From NCBI RefSeq assembly GCF_001953875.1, contig NZ_MQUR01000071.1:1-42552 (forward strand): DNA of 42,552 bases. The letters are read 5' to 3'. The notes beneath the pieces were generated by a model. The model saw only the letters and a program-made list of their open reading frames with translations, did not search any database and was not told where the DNA came from. The translations under genes were made by a program, and so were the position numbers. Below, piece after piece: positions 24,420 to 33,298 of this stretch; position 1 is the stretch's first letter; every line of letters starts with the position of its first letter. This DNA comes from Streptomyces amritsarensis. GTDB taxonomy: Bacteria > Actinomycetota > Actinomycetes > Streptomycetales > Streptomycetaceae.

Positions 24420-25556
24420 CTAGCCCAGCGAGTTGATGGTCTCGCGGACCTTGGCGTTGATCTCGGCCGGGATCGGCGCGTAGCCGTTCTCGAGGAGGAC
24501 CTTCTGGCCCGCGTCCGAGGCGGCGTAGCTCAGGAAGGACTTCACGGTCGGCAGGGTGTCCGCCTTGTTGCCCTTGTCGCAGACGATCTCGTAGGTCACC
24601 AGGACGAGCGGGTAGGCGCCCTCGGCCTTGGTGGTGTAGTCGAGCTTCAGGGCCAGGTCGGAGCCGGTGCCGGAGACCTTGGCGGCGGCGATGGCCTTGG
24701 AGGCGTTCTCGCCGGTGGCCGCGACCGGGGCGGCCGCGCCCGTGTTGAGGTCGACGGTCTTGATGCCCTGGGCGCTGGCGAAGGAGAGCTCGAAGTAGCC
24801 GATCGCGCCGTCCACCTGCTTGACCTGCGCGGCGACACCGGCGGAGCCGGAGGCGGCCTGGCCGCCGGGGGCGGCCCACTTCTTCGCGGCCTCGTGCGGC
24901 CAGGCGTCGGGGGCGGCGGCCTTGAGGTACTTGGTGACGTTCTCGGTGGTGCCCGAGTCGTCGGAGCGGTGGAAGGCCTGGATGGCGGTGGAGGGAAGCG
25001 TGACCCCGGGGTTCAGCTTCTTGATCGCCTCGTCGTCCCACTTCTTGATCTTGTCGTTGAAGATGTTGGCGATCGTGGCGGCGTCCAGGTTCAGCTTGTC
25101 CACGCCGGCGACGTTGAAGCCGAGGGCGACGGGGCCGCCGACCATCGGCAGGTCGATGCCCTGGCCGCCCGTGCAGATCTTCTTCGACTCCTCGATCTGC
25201 TCCGGCTTCAGCGCCGAGTCGGAGCCGGCGAAACCGACCGTGCCCTGGTTGAAGGCGACGATGCCCTCACCGGAGGAGGAGGACTTGTAGTTCACCTCGA
25301 CGCCGGAGCAGGCGGCCATGTAGTTCTTGATCCACAGCTCGACCGCGTTCTTCTGCGCGGAGGAGCCGGAGGCGAGCAGCTTGCCCTTGGCGCCGTCGCA
25401 CTTGATGTCGCCGGCGGCCGGAGCGGCGGCCTTCGATGCACCGTCGCCGGTCTTGGTGTTGTCGTCCGAGCCGCACGCCGTGAGGACCAGGGCGCCGGAC
25501 ACGACAAGCGCACCGAGGGCGGAGGCACGAAGCATGTTCTTGCGCTGAAGCTTCAC
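24420..25556 (-). CDS. pstS: PstS, phosphate-binding lipoprotein
   Basis: A 378-residue extracellular binding protein with a lipobox LTAC (Cys28), a Gly/Asp/Lys linker, and the phosphate-binding fold. Ligand-site segments include SGSSAQKNAVELW, FAGSDSALKPEQIEE and RSDDSGTTENVTKYL. The GTG at 25556 has GGAAGGAA upstream. It is the first gene of pstSCAB and lies behind 11-base direct repeats of the PHO-box kind, so PhoP control under phosphate limitation is expected. Confidence 0.97.
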   Translation of the reverse strand: MKLQRKNMLRASALGALVVSGALVLTACGSDDNTKTGDGASKAAAPAAGDIKCDGAKGKLLASGSSAQKNAVELWIKNYMAACSGVEVNYKSSSSGEGIVAFNQGTVGFAGSDSALKPEQIEESKKICTGGQGIDLPMVGGPVALGFNVAGVDKLNLDAATIANIFNDKIKKWDDEAIKKLNPGVTLPSTAIQAFHRSDDSGTTENVTKYLKAAAPDAWPHEAAKKWAAPGGQAASGSAGVAAQVKQVDGAIGYFELSFASAQGIKTVDLNTGAAAPVAATGENASKAIAAAKVSGTGSDLALKLDYTTKAEGAYPLVLVTYEIVCDKGNKADTLPTVKSFLSYAASDAGQKVLLENGYAPIPAEINAKVRETINSLG

Positions 25557-25696
25557 TTTCGGGTGTTCCTTCCAGAAGCCGCCGGCCGCTTTCCGTTCGT
25601 ACCGGGCGGCGTGCGAAGAGGACTACTACGTCGGGTGCGCGGGCCGGCCGCTCCGTCTGCGGACCGCCGTCTCCGTGCACGACCGAAACTAGGCAG

Positions 25697-25740
25697 AACA
25701 GGTGAAGCAGCCGACCGGCCCGAGTGAACGGAGGGTGAAC
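25697..25740 (-). promoter_or_regulatory. PHO box upstream of pstS
   Basis: Read on the minus strand, two adjacent 11-base direct repeat units are GTTCACCCTCC (25730-25740) and GTTCACTCGGG (25719-25729). A weaker unit CTTCACCTGTT (25697-25707) is in phase two units further on. This matches the Streptomyces PhoP direct-repeat unit (G(G/T)TCAYYYR). It lies about 140-180 bases upstream of the pstS start. Confidence 0.8.
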
Positions 25741-25795
25741 CGTGGCGGACGACCCGGTGCGTTCCGGCGAGTCCGCCCACGATCGCCATCATCCG

Positions 25796-26776
25796 TTATC
25801 CCGCCGTTACCGCGGTGCGCCCCGCGGGCTCCCGGAGCCAGAGGTGCTGGAAATCCGTCCGGGCCGCCTCGACCTCGTGGCGCTGGTCGGCGTGCAGGAC
25901 GCCTAAGGCGTAGGCGGTCGCCGGGGCGATGCGCGGGGTACGGGCCGCGGCGGCGGAGGCGGCGGCGGCCTCGGCGGCGTCGCGGTGGCGGTCCAGCGCC
26001 TCGCCCGCGGCCGCCGACCGGCTCACGTCCTCTCCGAGGACCTCCTGCGCGTAGCGGTGGACCCGCAGCAGGCGGCGCACGTCGTGCCAGAGGCCGTCGT
26101 GGTCGGCGTCGTACGGGCTCGGCGTCGCCTCGCGGGCGTCGATCGGCGGCAGCGCCGACACCGCGGCCGACAGTCGGGATTCGGCCACGGCCGCGAGGGG
26201 GACGAGGACCTCCCCGACCCGTCCGCGGGCCGCGACCGCATCGAGCGGCACCTCGGAGGCCAGGAGCGCCACCGCGTCCGCCACCGCGTGGAAGCGGGAC
26301 GATCCGAGCGCCTGGAGGGTGGCCGAGTGGGCGCGCGTGCGGGCGAGGGTCAGCTGGCGGTCGAGCAGTGCTCCCGCGCGCGTCGAGCCCACCGTCAGCG
26401 AGCCGGCCGAACCGCGCTGCGCGGGGAGCTCCGGGGACCCCGACAGCCGGTGCAGCGCGGCCGTGAGGCGGGCCAGCCGGGCGGCGTACGCGTGCTCGTC
26501 GGCCAGGGTCGAGGACAGCCACGCCAGCTCGGTGCGCAGTGCGTCGGCCCAGGACGACTGGGTCACCACCCGGAACGTGGCCAGTGATCCGCTGATGCGG
26601 CGCGCGGCCCCCCGCAGGCTGCGCGCCGCGTCGCTGCTCTCCGCGGCGTCGGCCCCGCTCTCCTCGTGCAGGCGCAGGCCGCGCAGGAAGGCCGTGGCCT
26701 GCGAACGCAGGTACGTGCCGAGCACGTCACCTGCGTCCGGCTCCCCTGCCTGCGGGTTACGGTTTTGCTGAGCCAC
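25796..26776 (-). CDS. CHAD-domain protein linked to polyphosphate
   Basis: A 326-residue, helical, cytosolic protein of the CHAD family (conserved histidine alpha-helical domain), which is known to bind inorganic polyphosphate. The second-half motif LWHDVRRLLRVHRYAQE is well kept. The first-half motif is degenerate: the expected HxxRVxxRRLR block is replaced by ARSLRGAARRISGSLATF. The GTG at 26776 has GGAGG seven bases upstream and overlaps the 3' end of ppk by 20 bases, so the two are co-translated. Position matches SCO4144 as remembered; the MutT-type gene expected between it and pstS in S. coelicolor is not present. Confidence 0.85.
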   Translation of the reverse strand: MAQQNRNPQAGEPDAGDVLGTYLRSQATAFLRGLRLHEESGADAAESSDAARSLRGAARRISGSLATFRVVTQSSWADALRTELAWLSSTLADEHAYAARLARLTAALHRLSGSPELPAQRGSAGSLTVGSTRAGALLDRQLTLARTRAHSATLQALGSSRFHAVADAVALLASEVPLDAVAARGRVGEVLVPLAAVAESRLSAAVSALPPIDAREATPSPYDADHDGLWHDVRRLLRVHRYAQEVLGEDVSRSAAAGEALDRHRDAAEAAAASAAAARTPRIAPATAYALGVLHADQRHEVEAARTDFQHLWLREPAGRTAVTAG

Positions 26777-29069
26777 GCCGGCGCCTCCGGGCGTCTATGA
26801 GCATCTCCTGTACGTGCCGCAGCGGCTGGCCGTCCGCGTCCGTGCTGTGCCGTGTCCATTCGCCGTCCGGGCCCAGGTGCCAGGAGGAGGTCGTGTCGGA
26901 CATGCCGGTTTCCAGCATCCGGTCCAGGGCCGCGCGGTGGGCCGGGTCGGCGACCCTGACCAGTGCCTCGATACGGCGGTCGAGGTTGCGGTGCATCATG
27001 TCGGCGCTGCCGATCCACACCTCGGGCTCGCCGCCGTTGCCGAAGGCGAAGACGCGGGAGTGTTCGAGGAAGCGGCCGAGGATCGAGCGGACCCGGATGT
27101 TCTCGGAGAGTCCGGGGACGCCGGGGCGCACCGCGCAGATGCCGCGCACCCAGATGTCGACGGGCACGCCCGCCTGGGCGGCCCGGTAGAGCGAGTCGAT
27201 GAGGGCCTCGTCGACGATCGAGTTCATCTTGAGGCGGACGTACGCGGGGCGGCCGGCCTTGTGGTGGGCGGCCTCCTTGTCGATCCGGGCGATCAGTCCG
27301 TCGCGCAGCGAGCGGGGCGCGACCATCAGCCGGCGGTAGGTCTCGCGGCGGGAGTAGCCGGACAGTCGGTTGAACAGGTCGGAGAGGTCCGCGCCGACCT
27401 GCGGGTCGGCGGTCAGCAGGCCCAGGTCCTCGTAGAGCCGGGCGGTCTTGGGGTGGTAGTTGCCGGTGCCGACGTGGGCGTAGCGGCGCAGCTGGTCGCC
27501 CTCCTGGCGGACGACGAGGGAGAGCTTGCAGTGGGTCTTGAGGCCGACCAGCCCGTAGACGACGTGGCAGCCGGCCTCTTCCAGCTTGCGCGCCCACTTG
27601 ATGTTGGCCTGCTCGTCGAAGCGGGCCTTGATCTCGACGAGGACGAGGACCTGCTTGCCGGATTCGGCGGCGTCGATCAGGGCGTCCACGATCGGGGAGT
27701 CGCCGGAGGTGCGGTAGAGCGTCTGCTTGATGGCGAGGACGTCCGGGTCCGCGGCGGCCTGCTCCAGGAAGGCCTGCACCGAGGTGGAGAACGAGTCGTA
27801 GGGGTGGTGGAGCAGGACGTCCCGCTCGCGCAGGGCGGCGAAGATGTCGGGCGCGTGCGCGGACTCGACCTCGGCGAGGTCCCGGTGGGTGCCGGCGACG
27901 AACTTCGGGTACTTGAGCTCGGGCCGGTCCAGGGAGGCGATCCCGAAGAGGGCGGTCAGGTCGAGGGGCCCGGGCAGCGGGTACACCTCGGAGGCGTTGA
28001 CGTTCAGTTCCTGCACGAGGAGGTCCAGGACGCCGGGGTCGATGGACTCCTCGACCTCCAGGCGCACGGGCGGGCCGAAGCGGCGCCGCATGAGCTCCTT
28101 CTCCAGGGCCTGGAGGAGGTTCTCCGCGTCGTCCTCCTCCACCTCGAGGTCCTCGTTGCGGGTCACGCGGAACATGTGGTGCGCGAGCACCTCCATGCCC
28201 GGGAACAGCTCCTCCAGGTGTGCGGCGATGACGTCCTCCAGCGGGACGTAGCGCTGCGGGGAGGCCTCCAGGAAGCGGGAGAGGATCGGGGGGACCTTGA
28301 CCCGGGCGAAGTGGCGGTGGCCGCTGACGGGGTTGCGTACGACCACGGCCAGGTTCAGGGAGAGGCCGGAGATGTACGGGAAGGGGTGCGCGGGGTCCAC
28401 GGCCAGCGGGGTGAGCACCGGGAAGATCTGGTTCCGGAACAGCGTGAAGAGGCGGGCCTGCTCCTTCTCGGTGAGGTCGGGCCAGCGGATGAGGTGGATG
28501 CCCTCCTCGGCGAGCGCCGGGGAGATGTCCTGCTGGAAGCAGGCGGCGTGGCGGGCCATGAGTTCGCGCGAGCGCGTCCAGATGAGGTCCAGCACCTCGC
28601 GGGGCTGCAGGCCTGAGGCCGATCGGGTGGCGACACCCGTCGCGATACGCCGTTTGAGGCCGGCCACGCGGACCATGAAGAACTCGTCGAGGTTGCTCGC
28701 GAAGATCGCCAGGAAGTTCGCGCGCTCCAGGAGCGGGGTCGTGGGGTCCTCGGCGAGTTCCAGCACCCGCTCGTTGAACGCGAGCCAGCTGCGCTCCCGG
28801 TCGAGGAAGCGGTCCGGGGGGAGCTCCCCGCCGTCCTTGTCGTCGTAGGCGTCCAGGTCGGCGTCGAGGTCGGGGTCGAGGCCGATGTGCGGGCGGTGCG
28901 CGGCGATGGAGCCTATGCGGGCGTGCGCGGCGGCGGTGGCCGGGGCGGCGGCCTTGCCGGTGTCTTTGCCTGTCGCCTTGCCCGTGGCCTTGCCGGCGGC
29001 GGAGGCGGACGTGTGAGACGGGTGCTGGGCGGGGACCTCGGTGGGGCCGGCGCTGGGCTTGTGACTCAT
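26757..29069 (-). CDS. ppk: Polyphosphate kinase 1
   Basis: A 770-residue enzyme that reversibly transfers the terminal phosphate of ATP to inorganic polyphosphate. The core contains ERSWLAFNERVLE, NLDEFFMVRVAGLKRR and, at about 532-546, HVGTGNYHPKTARLY, which includes the histidines around the autophosphorylation site (His532, His539). The first 90 residues are a low-complexity extension with Gly-Lys-Ala-Thr repeats, not part of the catalytic fold. The ATG at 29069 (MSHKPS) is preferred to a far upstream start that would read through mshD on the same strand. It is followed by the CHAD gene and preceded by a candidate PHO box. Confidence 0.96.
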   Translation of the reverse strand: MSHKPSAGPTEVPAQHPSHTSASAAGKATGKATGKDTGKAAAPATAAAHARIGSIAAHRPHIGLDPDLDADLDAYDDKDGGELPPDRFLDRERSWLAFNERVLELAEDPTTPLLERANFLAIFASNLDEFFMVRVAGLKRRIATGVATRSASGLQPREVLDLIWTRSRELMARHAACFQQDISPALAEEGIHLIRWPDLTEKEQARLFTLFRNQIFPVLTPLAVDPAHPFPYISGLSLNLAVVVRNPVSGHRHFARVKVPPILSRFLEASPQRYVPLEDVIAAHLEELFPGMEVLAHHMFRVTRNEDLEVEEDDAENLLQALEKELMRRRFGPPVRLEVEESIDPGVLDLLVQELNVNASEVYPLPGPLDLTALFGIASLDRPELKYPKFVAGTHRDLAEVESAHAPDIFAALRERDVLLHHPYDSFSTSVQAFLEQAAADPDVLAIKQTLYRTSGDSPIVDALIDAAESGKQVLVLVEIKARFDEQANIKWARKLEEAGCHVVYGLVGLKTHCKLSLVVRQEGDQLRRYAHVGTGNYHPKTARLYEDLGLLTADPQVGADLSDLFNRLSGYSRRETYRRLMVAPRSLRDGLIARIDKEAAHHKAGRPAYVRLKMNSIVDEALIDSLYRAAQAGVPVDIWVRGICAVRPGVPGLSENIRVRSILGRFLEHSRVFAFGNGGEPEVWIGSADMMHRNLDRRIEALVRVADPAHRAALDRMLETGMSDTTSSWHLGPDGEWTRHSTDADGQPLRHVQEMLIDARRRRRGSAKP

Positions 29070-29162
29070 GACTCCATTCTTCCGCGCAAGCGGCAGGACA
29101 GGCGCGTCGGACGGGTCGGCCGTCAGCCGGAGTCGGGGCTGCATTGGGGGAGAGTCGCAAGC

Positions 29163-29184
29163 GCTTGTGAATGCCCGGTTAATG
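29163..29184 (-). promoter_or_regulatory. Candidate PHO box upstream of ppk
   Basis: On the minus strand, two adjacent 11-base units read CATTAACCGGG (29174-29184) and CATTCACAAGC (29163-29173). The spacing and the CATTnAC core match the tandem-unit logic of PhoP sites. It lies about 95-115 bases upstream of the ppk start. ppk of S. lividans is known to be PhoP-controlled. Less canonical than the pstS site. Confidence 0.6.
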
Positions 29185-29264
29185 GCGCGTGGCTTCCCGG
29201 CTCCGGCTGGCGCACGAGTCGTTCCCGGAGGGCGCGGGGTGTGGTGGTGGTCGGGGGTGTGCGC

Positions 29265-29329
29265 GGGTGCGGCGCCGTTGCCGGGGCGCTGCCCCGGACC
29301 CCGCGCCTCAAACGCCGGCGGGGCTGACG
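29265..29329 (-). repeat. Dispersed intergenic 3' element, copy 2
   Basis: This is the second copy of the element at 10305-10371. Its hairpin arms read ccggggc and gccccgg here and cgggggc and gcccccg there, so paired positions changed together. It follows the mshD stop codon by about 50 bases and could end mshD transcripts before the ppk promoter. Confidence 0.75.
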
Positions 29330-29377
29330 TGAGGCGGCGGGGTCGGGCGGGGCGGCTGGGCCTGGGGCTTGTGCGGG

Positions 29378-30304
29378 TCAGCTTTCCGTGCGGTACATCA
29401 GGTCGACCTCGTGGGTGGTGAAGCCGAGGCCCTCGTACACGGCCAGGGCCGCCGGATTGTCGGCGTCGACGTAGAGCATGGCCGTCGGCAGGCCCAGGGC
29501 CGCCAGGTGCTGGAGGCCGATCGCGGTGAGGGCCTTGCCGAGGCCGCCGCCCTGGGCGCCGGGGAGGACTCCGACGACGTAGACCTCGCCCAGCTGCTCC
29601 GCCGCGTGGACCTTCGTCCAGTGGAAGCCGACGAGCTCGCCGTCGCGCTCGGCGAGGAAGAAGCCCTTGGCGTCGAACCAGGGCTGCGCGATCCGGTCGT
29701 CGAGGTCGCGCTGGGTGAGCGAGCCCTGCTCGGGGTGGTGGGCGAAGGCGGCCGCGTTCGCCGCGAGCCAGGCCGCGTCGTCGGTGCCGGGCAGGAAGGT
29801 GCGTACGGCCACTCCGGGCGGGAGCACCGGATCGGGCAGCGGGGCCCCTTCGGCCAGGGGCCGGCGCAGCTGGCGCAGCTCGCGGAAGAGGGTCAGGCCG
29901 AGCACCTGGGCGAGGTGCCGGGCGGCGGACTTGCCGCCGTGGGCCCACACCCGCAGCCGCTTGCCGGAGGCGGCCAGCAGGGCCATGCCCATCGCCCGGC
30001 CGTGGCCGCGGCCGCGCAGCGCCGGGTGCACGACGAGCTCGGCGGCGGGGGCCTCCACCGGGTCGGTGTCCTCCAGTTGCCCGTACGCGGCGAGCCGGCC
30101 TCCGTCGGTGAGCAGGAAGTGCCGGATCCCCGGGCGGGGGCCTCCGCGCAGTTGGAGCCTTCCCTGTTCCGACACCGCGGTGGTGCCGTCCGTACGCGCC
30201 GCGTCCTCGATCAGGTCGAGGACGGCATCGGCCTGTTCCCCCGTCAGCTCGTCGAGGGTCTCGATCTGCCGTCCCGGCTCCAGGGCCGCGCTTGAGTCAG
30301 TCAT
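29378..30304 (-). CDS. mshD: Mycothiol synthase
   Basis: A 308-residue protein with two tandem GNAT domains, as in MshD, the last enzyme of mycothiol biosynthesis (acetyl-CoA plus Cys-GlcN-Ins). The first domain has the acetyl-CoA loop VVHPALRGRGHGRAMG (about 91-106); the second has VVGVLPGAQGGGLGKALT and the NPAALAVYEGLGF end motif. Length and layout match the family. Mycothiol is the actinobacterial redox thiol. The ATG at 30304 faces the 5'-nucleotidase gene across 170 bases. Confidence 0.93.
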   Translation of the reverse strand: MTDSSAALEPGRQIETLDELTGEQADAVLDLIEDAARTDGTTAVSEQGRLQLRGGPRPGIRHFLLTDGGRLAAYGQLEDTDPVEAPAAELVVHPALRGRGHGRAMGMALLAASGKRLRVWAHGGKSAARHLAQVLGLTLFRELRQLRRPLAEGAPLPDPVLPPGVAVRTFLPGTDDAAWLAANAAAFAHHPEQGSLTQRDLDDRIAQPWFDAKGFFLAERDGELVGFHWTKVHAAEQLGEVYVVGVLPGAQGGGLGKALTAIGLQHLAALGLPTAMLYVDADNPAALAVYEGLGFTTHEVDLMYRTES

Positions 30305-30474
30305 GGAACGAGCCTACGACCGTCCGGGCCGCCGGGCGGAGTACGGGCGCGGGGTCGGTCCTTCTTCTGCGTGTAACCAACGCGATACCCGTTACCCCCT
30401 GGTAGAGCTACGCGCGTTGACCATAGGCTTCGGCGGACCTCCCGAGCAGTATCGCTGTCCACAAAGGGGACTAA

Positions 30475-32292
30475 ATGTCAGCGACGCCACAACGGCACCG
30501 CCGAACCCGCCGGTTGACCTTCGCCGCCCTCGCCGCCACGGCCGGGGCCGGGGCGATGGTCGCCGCCGCACTCCCGGCCGGAGCCGCGAGTGGTGGCGGT
30601 ACGGCCAAGAGCCGGACCGTCGATGTGCAGATGCTGTCGTTCAACGACTTCCACGGCACTCTGGAGCCCCCGCAGGGCTCCTCCGGCACCGTGACCGAAC
30701 GTCAGGCCGACGGCACCACCAAGGCCATACCCGCGGGCGGGGTCGAGTACCTCGCGACCGCCCTGCGCGAGGCCCGCAAGGGCCACGAGTACTCCGTCAC
30801 CGCTGCGGCCGGCGACATGATCGGCGGCAGCCCGATGCTGTCCGGGCTCTTCCACGACGAGCCGAGCATCGAGGCGCTGAACAAGCTGGGGCTGAACGTC
30901 TCCAGCGTCGGCAACCACGAGTTCGACGAGGGCAAGACCGAGCTGCGCCGCATGGCGTACGGCGGCTGCCACCCGGTCGATGGCTGCTACGAGCTCGGCA
31001 AGGAGTTCACGGGCTCCACCTTCCAGTACCTCGCCGCGAACGTCACGGACGAGAAGACCAAGCGCCCCCTGATGTCGCCCACCTACGTGTGGAAGAAGGG
31101 CGACGTGAAGATCGGCTTCATCGGCGTCACCCTGGAGGGCACTCCGGACGTCGTGACCGCCGAGGGCGTCAAGGGCCTCAAGTTCGGCGACGAGATCGAG
31201 ACGATCAACAAGTACGCCGCGGAGCTGAACAAGCAGGGCGTGAAGTCGATCGTCGCGCTGATCCACGAGGGCGGTCTGCCCGCGAGCGGCGCGTACAACT
31301 ACGACTGCGACGTCCCGGGCGCCGGCGCCGGCATCTCGGGCGCGATCGTGGACATCGCCAAGAACGTCGACGCCAAGGTCGACGCGCTGGTCACGGGCCA
31401 CACGCACCAGGCGTACGCCTGCAACATCCCCGACCCGGCGGGCAACCCGCGCGCGGTGACCTCCGCGGCCTCCGTCGGCCGTCTGTTCACGGACACCACG
31501 CTCACCTACGACCGGCAGACCAAGGACATCGTCCGTACGCCGATCAGCTCGCCCAAGCCGGTCAACAAGGTCGTCCACCGCGAGCAGCCCAAGGCCGCGG
31601 ACATGACCGAGCTGATCGGTCGCTGGAACGCCCTGGCGGCCCCGATCGCCAACCGTCCGCAGGGCTTCATCTCGGCGGACATCCCGGGCCGCGGTTCGGC
31701 GGAGCCCGAGAAGCCGCTCGGCGACCTGATCGCCGACGCCCAGCTCGAGGCGCTCGCCCCGGCGGACAAGGGCGGCGCGCAGCTGGCCCTGATGAACCCG
31801 GGCGGCATCCGCTCGGACCTCGCCTACAAGGCCTCGGGGGCCGAGGGCGACGGTGTCGTGACCTACGGCGAGTCCTTCACGGTGCAGCCGTTCAACAACA
31901 TGATGAACGTCGTGGACCTGACCGGCGCGCAGCTGATCACCGCACTCCAGCAGCAGGTCAGCGGCCCGGTCAACGGGACCAGCCCGAAGATCCTCCAGGT
32001 GTCGAAGGGCTTCACGTACACCCTCGACATGACGAAGACCGGTGCCGACCGCATCGTCGTGGACTCGGTCCGGCTGAACGGTGTCGCGATCGACCCCGCC
32101 GCGACCTACCGGGTCGCGATGAACGAGTTCCTCGCGGGCGGCGGTGACGGCTTCAGCGTCCTGCGCGAGCACAAGAACAAGCTGGTGGGCGCGTCCGACC
32201 TGGACTGCTTCAACGCCTACCTGACGAAGAACTCCTCGGAGTCCGCGCCGATCGCCCCGCCGGCGGCGAACCGGATCACCGTCATCAAGTAA
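30475..32292 (+). CDS. Secreted 5'-nucleotidase / UDP-sugar hydrolase family protein
   Basis: A 605-residue exported metallophosphoesterase. The start has an export signal with an Arg-Arg pair (RRLTFAALAA), possibly Tat. The metal-site motifs appear in order: DFH (Asp58, His60), GDMIGG (Asp114), GNHEFDEG (Asn147, His148) and GHTHQAY (His309, His311). The C-terminal 5'-nucleotidase domain has NPGGIRSDL and YGESFTVQPFNN. It should release phosphate and nucleoside from extracellular nucleotides. AAGGGGA precedes the ATG. Order matches SCO4152 as remembered. A hairpin follows the stop codon. Confidence 0.93.
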   Translation: MSATPQRHRRTRRLTFAALAATAGAGAMVAAALPAGAASGGGTAKSRTVDVQMLSFNDFHGTLEPPQGSSGTVTERQADGTTKAIPAGGVEYLATALREARKGHEYSVTAAAGDMIGGSPMLSGLFHDEPSIEALNKLGLNVSSVGNHEFDEGKTELRRMAYGGCHPVDGCYELGKEFTGSTFQYLAANVTDEKTKRPLMSPTYVWKKGDVKIGFIGVTLEGTPDVVTAEGVKGLKFGDEIETINKYAAELNKQGVKSIVALIHEGGLPASGAYNYDCDVPGAGAGISGAIVDIAKNVDAKVDALVTGHTHQAYACNIPDPAGNPRAVTSAASVGRLFTDTTLTYDRQTKDIVRTPISSPKPVNKVVHREQPKAADMTELIGRWNALAAPIANRPQGFISADIPGRGSAEPEKPLGDLIADAQLEALAPADKGGAQLALMNPGGIRSDLAYKASGAEGDGVVTYGESFTVQPFNNMMNVVDLTGAQLITALQQQVSGPVNGTSPKILQVSKGFTYTLDMTKTGADRIVVDSVRLNGVAIDPAATYRVAMNEFLAGGGDGFSVLREHKNKLVGASDLDCFNAYLTKNSSESAPIAPPAANRITVIK

Positions 32293-32310
32293 CACCCGCG
32301 CACAGCGTGC

Positions 32311-32350
32311 CCGAAGGGGCGGCGGGCCGACAGGCCGGCCGCCCCTTCGG
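32311..32350. terminator. Stem-loop terminator after the 5'-nucleotidase gene
   Basis: Perfect 13-base arms, ccgaaggggcggc at 32311-32323 and its complement at 32338-32350, with a loop of 14. It lies between convergent genes (5'-nucleotidase plus, hydrolase minus) and can serve both. Confidence 0.82.
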
Positions 32351-32393
32351 CGTTCCTCCCCGTGCACCCCCGTGGCGCGGGGAACCGGCGGGT

Positions 32394-33176
32394 TCAGAGG
32401 GTCGCGAGGAACGTCCCGACGGCCCGGTGGAAGCCGTCCGGGTCGGTGAACGGCACGAAGTGGTCGCCGTGGAGGGGCGCGTACGAGGTCTTCGGGCGCC
32501 GGGCGACCATCGCGTCGGCGACCGACTGCGTGAGGGCCTGGCTGCCGGTGCCGTGGACCAGCAGGGCGGGGCAGGTGCTCGCGAGCCAGGTGTCCCAGTG
32601 GTCGCCGGCGCAGGCGTGGATGGAGTCGAGCATGTCCTGCGGGTGGTAGGCCAGGCGCCAGCCGGTGCCGTCCGGGAGCGGGCGCATCCCGTCGGTGACG
32701 AAGGGCGCGGCCGGGCCGGCGGCGGCGAGGAGTTCCTCGCGGGTGGCGGCGGTGTGGGGGAGGCCGCCCAGGAAGTCGAACCAGTTCGGGCCGTCGGGGA
32801 TGCGGATCTCGACGGTGGCGTCGACACCGATGAGCGCGGAGATCCGGTCCGGGTGGGCGGCGGCCAGGTGGTAGGCGTTGAGCCCGCCGAGGGAGTAGCC
32901 GAGGAGCGGTACGGCGGTGTCGAGGCCCAGGTGGTCGAGGAGGGCGACGGCGTCGGCGACGTAGCCCTCGCGGCGGTAGTGGGGCGCCCGGTCGGATGCG
33001 CCGTGGCCGCGCTGGTCGGGCGCGATGACCCGCCAGGTGCCGCCGAGGGCGGCGGAGAGGCCGGTGAAGGCGAGGGCTTCGGACATGCCGCCGTGCAGGG
33101 CGAGGAGCGGGCGTCCGGTGCCGCCGAAGTCCAGGTAGGAGAGGGTCCGGTCGTCGATCTTCAGCTCGTGGCGCAT
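32394..33176 (-). CDS. Alpha/beta hydrolase under a divergent TetR regulator
   Basis: A 260-residue soluble hydrolase with PLLALHGGM, DQRGHGASDRA, nucleophile elbow GYSLGG and late His in HGDHF. The ATG at 33176 has GGGAGG eight bases upstream, better than an in-frame start at 33239 inside the palindrome. It diverges from the TetR-type gene across a 44-base palindrome, so that regulator very likely controls it. Its core is closely similar to the second domain of the fusion protein at 6780-7949. The substrate is unknown. Confidence 0.88.
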   Translation of the reverse strand: MRHELKIDDRTLSYLDFGGTGRPLLALHGGMSEALAFTGLSAALGGTWRVIAPDQRGHGASDRAPHYRREGYVADAVALLDHLGLDTAVPLLGYSLGGLNAYHLAAAHPDRISALIGVDATVEIRIPDGPNWFDFLGGLPHTAATREELLAAAGPAAPFVTDGMRPLPDGTGWRLAYHPQDMLDSIHACAGDHWDTWLASTCPALLVHGTGSQALTQSVADAMVARRPKTSYAPLHGDHFVPFTDPDGFHRAVGTFLATL

Positions 33177-33230
33177 GTGCGTGCCTCCCGTGGGCCCGTT
33201 GATCTTGCCGATGGCGCCACCCTGCCAGGA

Positions 33231-33274
33231 TTTGGGCAAGCGCGCAATACACTTGTATTGCGCGCTTGCCCAAA
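33231..33274. promoter_or_regulatory. 44-bp palindromic operator in the hydrolase-TetR divergent promoter
   Basis: Arms of 20 bases starting tttgggcaagcgcgcaatac pair perfectly with the right arm ending caaa, around a central actt whose outer pair also matches. It sits 54 bases from the hydrolase start and 25 from the TetR start. TetR-family dimers bind such palindromes, so this is the probable operator for both genes. Confidence 0.8.
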
Positions 33275-33298
33275 AAAGGTCGCGACTACGATCCCGGC

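Noticed and set aside
26757..29948. Longer ppk starting far upstream within mshD
   Set aside because: It would read through the mshD coding region and the intergenic element; the ATG at 29069 begins the recognisable protein and lies below the PHO box.
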